DNA from: Spirochaetia bacterium
GTDB lineage: Bacteria; Spirochaetota; Spirochaetia; Treponematales; Breznakiellaceae
Length of the DNA stretch: 15,852 bases
Direction of reading: 5' to 3'
Assembly (NCBI GenBank): GCA_026002265.1
Contig: BOBG01000046.1
Location: 1 to 15,852 of the forward strand
Of this stretch, positions 1 to 5,712 are shown in pieces (the stretch's first letter is position 1; every line of letters begins with the position of its first letter). The translations under genes and the position numbers were made by a program. The notes under the pieces were generated by a model. That model made no database searches. It saw only the letters and a list, made by a program, of their open reading frames with translations, and had not been told where the DNA came from.

Positions 1-76
1 TAAACGCACCCAGTTCCAGCCTGTCCCGCTCCAGTCCCGTAAGTGACGAGGCCACAAACAGCTTGATCTTCTTCAT
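1..76 (-). CDS. N-terminus of a second TIR-like-TPR protein (cut by window edge)
   Basis: Only the first 25 codons are inside the window, beginning MKKIKLFVASSLTGLERDRL. They match, codon for codon apart from silent change, the start of the complete TIR-like-TPR gene at 5713-8460, so this is presumably a second copy of that gene continuing to the left. The ATG at 76 is preferred over the in-frame ATG at 85: an AAGGA sequence lies about 8 nt before 76 but directly abuts 85. It follows the 172-aa gene (110-628) by 33 bp, the same spacing as in the right-hand module. Nothing can be said about whether the rest of the gene is intact. Confidence 0.8.
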   Translation of the reverse strand, partial: MKKIKLFVASSLTGLERDRLELGAF

Positions 77-109
77 TACGCGCATCCTTCATACGTTATT
101 GTAGTAAAA

Positions 110-628
110 TTATAGTTTCGCTGCAACTTTGCCATTCACTATTGCAAACCCGCCATCAACTATAAGCGAGATATTTTTCAACTCCTTGCTAATAGCCGAT
201 ACCAACAGCATTTTCAGTTCCCGCGTCTCCGCAAAGTCAGTTCGCGTGACATTTTCCGGAAGCTTTTTCGTAAATTCCATGACGCTCGCATCTACCGTGT
301 CGCACTGTTTGAGCACGATATGAATTTTTAGATTCCCTCGCTCGTTCAGGGTTTTTTGTGCATAATCATATTCCTCAATCGTAAACTGCCCAATATTTTG
401 CCCCACCAACAGGAAACACAGGTTACTGTCATTGAGTTCCCGGTTGTATTCCGGTTGCTTCCCTTCGTCCGCAATGGCATTATCGGCGTATTCGCAGATG
501 AACAGATAAAGGTATGCGCCGCAGTCAACAAGCCTGTCGTTCAGACAGCGCACAAAATCCTTTAGCTCAAGCCGCGTGTCCGCAAACTCCTTGATAGATG
601 ATGCCAGAAATATCTTGATTTTTTCCAT
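110..628 (-). CDS. Small stand-alone TIR-like/DUF4062-like protein (copy 1)
   Basis: A 172-aa soluble protein. It opens with MEKIKIFLASSIKEF, the beta-strand-plus-'ASS/ISS' start typical of DUF4062/TIR-like folds. A second strand-like stretch (LCFLLVGQNIG, about residues 70-80) leads into FTIEEYDYA (E85/E86), where TIR-fold proteins carry their key glutamate. The C-terminal tail (about 150-172) is a predicted hairpin, VDGGFAIVNGKVAAKL. The whole protein aligns with roughly the first 170 residues of the TIR-like-TPR protein at 5713-8460, so it looks like that domain on its own. ATG at 628 is chosen because TTCTCCT (AGGAGAA on the coding strand, 635-641) lies 6 nt upstream; a TTG at 634 would abut it. 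It follows the NTPase-TPR gene by about 25 bp, so the genes are probably cotranscribed. Enzymatic activity (NAD cleavage) is possible from fold but unproven. Confidence 0.85.
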   Translation of the reverse strand: MEKIKIFLASSIKEFADTRLELKDFVRCLNDRLVDCGAYLYLFICEYADNAIADEGKQPEYNRELNDSNLCFLLVGQNIGQFTIEEYDYAQKTLNERGNLKIHIVLKQCDTVDASVMEFTKKLPENVTRTDFAETRELKMLLVSAISKELKNISLIVDGGFAIVNGKVAAKL

Positions 629-653
629 AATCAATTCTCCTTTCTTTGCTTTA

Positions 654-3600
654 TCATTGCTTCCCTAGTTTTTTCTGCATAACATCTGCTTTTTCAGTGT
701 TGCCCATAAGCTCGTGCAGTTCGACTATTCTTTGAATTATACTTATTGTATCAGGATGATCAAGTTCAAAATTTTTTTCAAAAACGGGAAAGGCTTTTTC
801 GTAGAATCCCAATGCCATTTCATAGTTTTTCATATCTTCATACACCGAGCCTATATCGTCATACAATGTTGCAGTATCAGGATGATCTTTACCAAGAACT
901 TTTTCCATAATTGCAAGGGCCTTTTGATAGAATGCCAGTGCCATTTCGTAGTTTTCCATATCTTCGTACACTGATCCTATACTGCGATAGGATTGTGCAG
1001 TTTCAGGGTTTTCAACCCCAAAAACCCTTTGTCTAGTGGCGAGAACGTTTTGGTGCATCTTAAGTTTCGCCGTGTAATCGCCCATGTCTCTGTGTTTGCT
1101 GGTGTTGTCGTTATGTGATTGTACACTATCAGAGCGTTCAAGAGGCAGTACGTTTTTTCCTTGGAAAAATTCCAGCGCCTTCTCATAGTCTCCCATGCTG
1201 AAGTATACCACGCCTATGTTGTTATATGACTGTGCGGTAGCAGGATGCTCAAGGCCAAGAACTTTTTCCCGAATGGCACGGGCTTTTTGGTGGAATTCCA
1301 GCGCCTTTTCATAGTCTCCCATATCGTGGTATACCGCGCCTATGTTGTTATATGACCGTGCGGTAAGAGAATGCTCAAGGCCAAGAACTTTTTCCCGAAT
1401 GGCACGGGCTTTTTGGTACATTTCAAGTGCTGTCGGATAGTCTCCCATATCGTGGTATACCCCGCCTATGTTGTTATATGACTGTGCAGTATCAGGATGC
1501 TCAAGGCCACAAACTTTTTCCCGAATGGCACGGGCTTTTTGGTACATTTCAAGTGCTGTCGGATAGTCTCCCATGCTGTCGTATACCAAGCCTATGTTGT
1601 TATACGACTCTGCAGTATCAGGATGCTCAAGGCCACGAACTTTTTCCCGAATAGCACGGGCTTCCTGGTGGAATTCCAGCGCCTTTTCATAGTCTCCCAT
1701 ATCGTGGTATACCAAGCCTATGTTGTTATACGACGCTGCGGTATCAGGATGCTCAAGGCCACAAACTTTTTCCCGAATGGCACGGGCTTTTTGGTACATT
1801 TCAAGTGCTGTCGGATAGTCTCCCATATCGTGGTATACCCCGCCTATGTTGTTATATGACTGTGCAGTATCAGGATGCTCAAGGCCAAGAACTTTTTCCC
1901 GAATAGCACGGGCTTCCTGGTGGAATTCCAGCGCCTTTTCATAGTTTCCCATTTTGCTGTATACCACGCCTATGTTGTTATACGACTCTGCGGTATCAGG
2001 ATGCTCAAGGCCACAAACTTTTTCCCGAATGGTGAGGGCTTTTTGGTAGAATTTCAGCGCCTTTTCATAGTTTCCCATGTCGTGGTATACCACGCCTATG
2101 TTGTTATACGACCCTGCGGTATCAGGATGCTCAGAGCCACGAACTTTTTCCAAAATAGCACAGGCTTTTTGGTAGAATTCCAGCGCCTTTTCATAGTTTC
2201 CCATGTCGTGGTATACCCCGCCTATATTGTTATACGACGCTGCGGTATCAGGATGCTCAAGGCCAAGAACTTTTTCCAAAATAGCACAGGCTTTCTGGTG
2301 GAATTCCAGCGCCTTTTCATAGTCTCCCATGCTGTCGTATACCCCGCCTATGTTGCTATACGACTCTGCAGTATCAGGATGCTCAGAGCCAAGAACTTTT
2401 TCCCGAATGGCACGGGCTTTCTGGTGGAATTCCAGCGCCTTTTCATAGTCTCCCATGCTGTCGTATACCGCGCCTATGTTGTTATATGATGCTACGGTAT
2501 CAGGATGCTCAGAGCCAAGAACTTTTTCCCGAATGGCACGGGCTTCCTGGTGGAATTCCAGCGCCTTTTCATAGTCTCCCATGCCGTGGTATACCGCGCC
2601 TATATTGTTATACGATGTTGCGGTATCAGGATGCTCAGAGCCACGAACTTTTTCCTTAATGGCACGGGCTTCCTGGTGGAATTCCAGCGCCTTTTCATAG
2701 TCTCCCATGCTGTCGTATACCACGCCTATGTTGTTATACGATGCTGCGGTATCAGGATGCTCAAGGCCAAGAACTTTTTCCCGAATGGCACGGGCTTTCT
2801 GGTGGAATTCCAGCGCCTTTTCATAGTTTCCCATGTCGCGGTATACCACGCCTATGTTGTTATACGACCCTGCGGTATCAGGATGTTCAGAGCCAAGAAC
2901 TTTTTCCAAAATAGCACAGGCTTTTTGGTAGAATTCCAGCGCCTTTTCATAGTTTCCCATGTCGCGGTATACCACGCCTATGTTGTTATACGACCCTGCG
3001 GTATCAGGATGTTCAGAGCCAAGAACTTTTTCCAAAATAGCACAGGCTTTCTGGTGGAATTCCAGCTCTATGGCGTAATCTGCCAATACCTCTCCAACAA
3101 AATTGCCTAAGGTGTTTATGTAATACGCTACTTCGTCTTTATCGCTTTCTTCAAGGGCAAGATACTTTACAAAAGAATATTTTTCCTTGTTCTCCTTTTG
3201 CAAAGTCCGCCAGTATTGCCCAAGCTCATATTCATTCTTTGTATAAATATAATCCTTTGTATAAATATAATAAAACACCTCAAAATCAAGCAGGAAGGCG
3301 TAAAGTTTGTCCCATTCTTTTAGCTCAAAATACTGGTGAGGCAGTTCGTCCCGCTTCCGGTCAAGAGAAATATCAGAAGCCGTTTCCATGTAGGAAATGA
3401 TACGGCGGCGGTATTCTTCCCCGCTGTCCTTTTTGCGCTTCGCGGCGGCTGTTTGTATAAACCAATTATCAAATACAATAAGACCATTCCGTTTAACAAG
3501 ATGCCCGGTCATTCCGTTATATAATTGTGACCAATAGAGTGGAGCGGCTTCGGTTATTTCCAAAATCTCATGTTCAGTTAAACCTGCACGAGAAGCTGCT

Positions 3601-5222
3601 AAGAGCGCAAGAACAAGGCCTCCAAAGTTTGCAATATCTCTGCCATCAGGGGTTTTTGCACTGCTATAGGTTTTTTCGATGCGGTCAACGACCTTGTCGT
3701 AGAAGCTTTCCAAATCCGGTGTGGCAAGATAGGCGTCAATGCTGCCATCAATTTCCCTGCGTGACCTTAATATTCGCAGTTCGTCCGAAAGAACACGGAG
3801 GGCAAGGGTATTCTTACTTCCCTTGTCTATAATACGTTTGATCTGCGCGGGTAATAACTTTTTTCCGAAACCCTCGTAAAGGTAATCCTCAACAAGCTTT
3901 TTGCGGTCTTCTACCGGAAGGGCTTCAACTGTTATGCAGGGATAGTTCCGGCGCTTAAAAACGTCCATAGTTTTGTCATCCACTACGGTGGAAAAGACAA
4001 CTCGTGCGTTTGAAGGGAAAGCGGGCATCCAATTAAGGAGTTTTGCGTTATCAATATCGATAAGCTTGTCCATTCCGTCAAGAACAAGGATGAGCTTTTC
4101 TGTTTTTGCTACAGTCCAGAGCAAGTCTTGCAGGGTTTCTGTAAGTTTCTCCGTTCTTTTTAAATCGCCCTCTGCGATGCTCTCATCATGGAACTGTCCG
4201 GTGATAGATTTTAGCGCACTAATGAAATATTCACTTATTTTGTGGTAATCTCCTTGTGAGTTTGAATTACCAATAAAGTAATAGATGAGTTTTTCGCTTT
4301 GCCCTTGCCTGCGTTGTATCCAGTTGGAAAGGAGGGCGCTTTTCCCCATACCTTTTTCACCAGTAACTACCAAAAATCTAGCCGCTTCTTCCCCTTGTGC
4401 GTTAATAAAGCGGTCAAGCTTTTGCAAGGTGTCTTCATTGGGGATATATATTTTGGTACGGCTTTTAAGATACGTTTTTTGTTCAAACTGTTCCTTTTCA
4501 AAAAATGAGAGGGCGCCTTCCGGCCAGAGTGTATCAACAAGAGTTTTGAAATCCTTTTCTATCGAAGCACCTAAGTCTTCAGGAGATATATAATCCTTTA
4601 CCTGGTAATCCTTCTGTTCACGCAGCGCATATTTGAGCGCAGAAAGTTTTTTCTTAGCGCTATCACTCTTTTTCTTTTTAAACTTGAATAATACGAATAT
4701 TTTGGCAAGGATTATAGAAAGCTTTTTTCCTAAAGTGCTGTCACTTTCGATAATTTCTTGAGAAGTAGGTATTGATGGGGAGCGGAAATAAAAATAGGCG
4801 TTTATTTTTTCTGGATTTCGCAGTACCCCATGTTGGATTTCCATTTCAGTGAAACTGATCCCTTTATCAAGATCATCCTTTACCAATCTGTAGTTATTTA
4901 AGATACCTGTTTTCTCTATTTTTTTGTGCACTTTTTTTTCAGGTACCGAACCGTAGTTTTCACCCAAAAGTCCGATAAAAAAGGGGTTAGTTTTTTCAAT
5001 TTCCTCAAGGCAAATCTTCAGCGTCTCACCTTTCTTTGATTGCTCATCAGTGATGCCCCAGCGTAGGTCCACCTCGAAGAAGGAGATGTCCCGATCTTCA
5101 GCATAGCGTCGAATAACAGGAAATACCTTCGTTATGAGATAATCCCGCTCTGCATGCATGTCCCTGAATGTTGACGAGATGAAGACGCGGATTTGACGAT
5201 TTTCAATTTGATTTGTTGACAT
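654..5222 (-). CDS. DUF4062 - STAND-type NTPase - 19xTPR protein
   Basis: A 1522-aa multidomain protein. Residues 11-135 form a DUF4062/TIR-like domain (IRVFISSTFRDMHAERD at 11-27; FFIGLLGENYG at 81-91; SFTEMEIQHG with E126/E128). Residues 160-200 hold a hydrophobic stretch followed by a lysine-rich run. The NTPase has Walker A GEKGMGKS (288-295), Walker B LILVLDGMD (377-385) and an ARVVFST sensor-like strand (406-412), followed by a helical arm and a winged-helix-like segment (about 530-600). Residues 721-1513 are 19 TPR units, mostly exactly 42 aa, of the kinesin-light-chain type (EHPDTA.SYNNIG.VY..MGDYEKAL). The architecture (effector-like domain, STAND NTPase, repeat sensor) is that of bacterial signalling/defence STAND proteins: the repeats presumably recognise a ligand and the NTPase oligomerises the N-terminal domain. 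AAAGGAGAAC just upstream of the ATG sets the start. It heads a module with the 172-aa gene (about 25 bp) and the TIR-like-TPR gene. The ligand and the activity of the N-terminal domain are unknown. Confidence 0.9.
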   Translation of the reverse strand: MSTNQIENRQIRVFISSTFRDMHAERDYLITKVFPVIRRYAEDRDISFFEVDLRWGITDEQSKKGETLKICLEEIEKTNPFFIGLLGENYGSVPEKKVHKKIEKTGILNNYRLVKDDLDKGISFTEMEIQHGVLRNPEKINAYFYFRSPSIPTSQEIIESDSTLGKKLSIILAKIFVLFKFKKKKSDSAKKKLSALKYALREQKDYQVKDYISPEDLGASIEKDFKTLVDTLWPEGALSFFEKEQFEQKTYLKSRTKIYIPNEDTLQKLDRFINAQGEEAARFLVVTGEKGMGKSALLSNWIQRRQGQSEKLIYYFIGNSNSQGDYHKISEYFISALKSITGQFHDESIAEGDLKRTEKLTETLQDLLWTVAKTEKLILVLDGMDKLIDIDNAKLLNWMPAFPSNARVVFSTVVDDKTMDVFKRRNYPCITVEALPVEDRKKLVEDYLYEGFGKKLLPAQIKRIIDKGSKNTLALRVLSDELRILRSRREIDGSIDAYLATPDLESFYDKVVDRIEKTYSSAKTPDGRDIANFGGLVLALLAASRAGLTEHEILEITEAAPLYWSQLYNGMTGHLVKRNGLIVFDNWFIQTAAAKRKKDSGEEYRRRIISYMETASDISLDRKRDELPHQYFELKEWDKLYAFLLDFEVFYYIYTKDYIYTKNEYELGQYWRTLQKENKEKYSFVKYLALEESDKDEVAYYINTLGNFVGEVLADYAIELEFHQKACAILEKVLGSEHPDTAGSYNNIGVVYRDMGNYEKALEFYQKACAILEKVLGSEHPDTAGSYNNIGVVYRDMGNYEKALEFHQKARAIREKVLGLEHPDTAASYNNIGVVYDSMGDYEKALEFHQEARAIKEKVRGSEHPDTATSYNNIGAVYHGMGDYEKALEFHQEARAIREKVLGSEHPDTVASYNNIGAVYDSMGDYEKALEFHQKARAIREKVLGSEHPDTAESYSNIGGVYDSMGDYEKALEFHQKACAILEKVLGLEHPDTAASYNNIGGVYHDMGNYEKALEFYQKACAILEKVRGSEHPDTAGSYNNIGVVYHDMGNYEKALKFYQKALTIREKVCGLEHPDTAESYNNIGVVYSKMGNYEKALEFHQEARAIREKVLGLEHPDTAQSYNNIGGVYHDMGDYPTALEMYQKARAIREKVCGLEHPDTAASYNNIGLVYHDMGDYEKALEFHQEARAIREKVRGLEHPDTAESYNNIGLVYDSMGDYPTALEMYQKARAIREKVCGLEHPDTAQSYNNIGGVYHDMGDYPTALEMYQKARAIREKVLGLEHSLTARSYNNIGAVYHDMGDYEKALEFHQKARAIREKVLGLEHPATAQSYNNIGVVYFSMGDYEKALEFFQGKNVLPLERSDSVQSHNDNTSKHRDMGDYTAKLKMHQNVLATRQRVFGVENPETAQSYRSIGSVYEDMENYEMALAFYQKALAIMEKVLGKDHPDTATLYDDIGSVYEDMKNYEMALGFYEKAFPVFEKNFELDHPDTISIIQRIVELHELMGNTEKADVMQKKLGKQ
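684..3062 (-). repeat. Tandem 126-bp repeats encoding 19 TPR units
   Basis: Nineteen consecutive units, each 126 bp (42 codons) except unit 16, which is 111 bp (37 codons) and has lost the consensus. Units 1-15 (about 1173-3062) are nearly identical at DNA level and differ mostly at a handful of codons (for example EFHQKA versus EFYQKA, CAIL versus RAIR, GLEH versus GSEH, EKAL versus PTAL). Units 17-19 at the protein C-terminus are more diverged. The homogeneity points to recent expansion or gene conversion, and such arrays usually vary in length between strains. Confidence 0.95.
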
Positions 5223-5230
5223 AGGTTCTC

Positions 5231-5367
5231 CTTTGAGTCTGTAAACTATATGCGGTTATTGTAAATTTTTGAGTAAGCCAATTCATCCTGTAGCACATAG
5301 AGAGTATACCCATAGAACAAAATAGCCCCATAAGCGACGAGGCTACAAACAACTTGATTTTCTTCAT
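5231..5367 (-). pseudogene. Remnant of a TIR-like-TPR gene start
   Basis: An ATG at 5367 with a strong GAGGAGGT site just upstream starts MKKIKLFVASSLMGL, the same opening as the TIR-like-TPR genes at 76 and 8460. Homology stops after about 15 codons, and the frame runs into unrelated sequence overlapping the start of the NTPase-TPR gene. A second frame across the same DNA is also open (AYGAILFYGYTLYVLQDELA, ending in TAG near 5249) and is continuous with the decayed 172-aa gene fragment upstream, so the true coding frame of the last 80 bp is uncertain. This is either a leftover of recombination or a short leader peptide; a remnant is more likely. Confidence 0.65.
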
Positions 5368-5378
5368 TACGCACCTCC

Positions 5379-5496
5379 TCCTCAATCGTATACTGCTCAA
5401 TATTTTGCCCCGTCAGCAGCGAAAACGGGTCGGTGTCCTTGAGTTCACGGTTATATTCCGTTTGTCCACAATGGCGTTATCGGCATATTCGCAGAT
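5379..5496 (-). pseudogene. Decayed fragment of the 172-aa TIR-like gene
   Basis: Read on the minus strand, this stretch encodes ICEYADNAI, then after a roughly 10-bp deletion and frame change YNRELKDTDPFSLLTGQNIE and QYTIEE. These match residues about 44-86 of the 172-aa proteins (ICEYADNAIADE, YNRELNDSNLCFLLVGQNIG, QFTIEE). The protein start and the C-terminal half are missing. It is more diverged than the two intact copies are from each other, so it derives from an older or different copy. It lies directly before the remnant of a TIR-like-TPR gene, preserving module order. Confidence 0.8.
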
Positions 5497-5516
5497 ATAA
5501 GGAACCTTCCTTTGCC

Positions 5517-5636
5517 CTACTGGGCATTAACAGTTACCTCAATGCCTTTTTCAGACGATAAACTTTTTGCTATGGTGTATCCAATTCTGCCGCACCCCAC
5601 AATAATCACTTTAAATGTATTTTCCGGCATCTTCAT
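5517..5636 (-). pseudogene. TrkA-type NAD-binding N-terminal fragment
   Basis: A 39-codon reading frame starting MKMPENTF and containing VIIVGCGRIGYTIAKSL, the first beta-strand and GxGxxG dinucleotide-binding loop of the TrkA N-terminal (RCK) domain of potassium uptake regulators. It ends at TAG just after the second strand (IEVTVNAQ), where an intact TrkA would continue to about 220 or 450 residues. The ATG has an AGGAGA site 8 nt upstream (5645-5650). The downstream junction runs straight into the decayed 172-aa gene fragment, so a trkA-like gene was broken by rearrangement. It cannot make a functional Trk subunit. Confidence 0.75.
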
Positions 5637-5712
5637 AATCTATTCTCCTATACCTTTCCTAATTAGGCCTTATAATCCCCTCATCACCGTCTTCTGTCTT
5701 ATATTCCCTATC

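Larger units (their letters stand above)
1..677. repeat. Long direct repeat, left copy
   Basis: Bases 1-677 match 8385-9061 nearly base for base with no indels, at a constant offset of 8,384. The repeat covers the start of the TIR-like-TPR gene, the whole 172-aa gene and the last codons of the NTPase-TPR gene. Similarity drops beyond about 677 but the reading frame stays homologous. It marks a tandem duplication of a gene module; the left limit is outside the window. Confidence 0.95.

Noticed and set aside
684..3062. Regularly spaced repeats suggesting a CRISPR array
   Set aside because: The repeats are contiguous 126-bp coding units with no unique spacers and no palindromic short repeat; they encode TPRs.
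1427..3110. Long plus-strand frames across the TPR array with repeated sequences such as FFPNGTGFLVEFQRLFIVSH
   Set aside because: They are the antisense of the 126-bp TPR repeats. The period is a multiple of three, so any stop-free frame stays open for many units. They have no ribosome binding sites, and the minus-strand gene explains the DNA fully.
5230..5712. Intact gene for a short membrane protein in the junction zone
   Set aside because: The pieces are better explained as fragments of known neighbours (172-aa gene, TIR-like-TPR gene, TrkA), with frameshifts between them.
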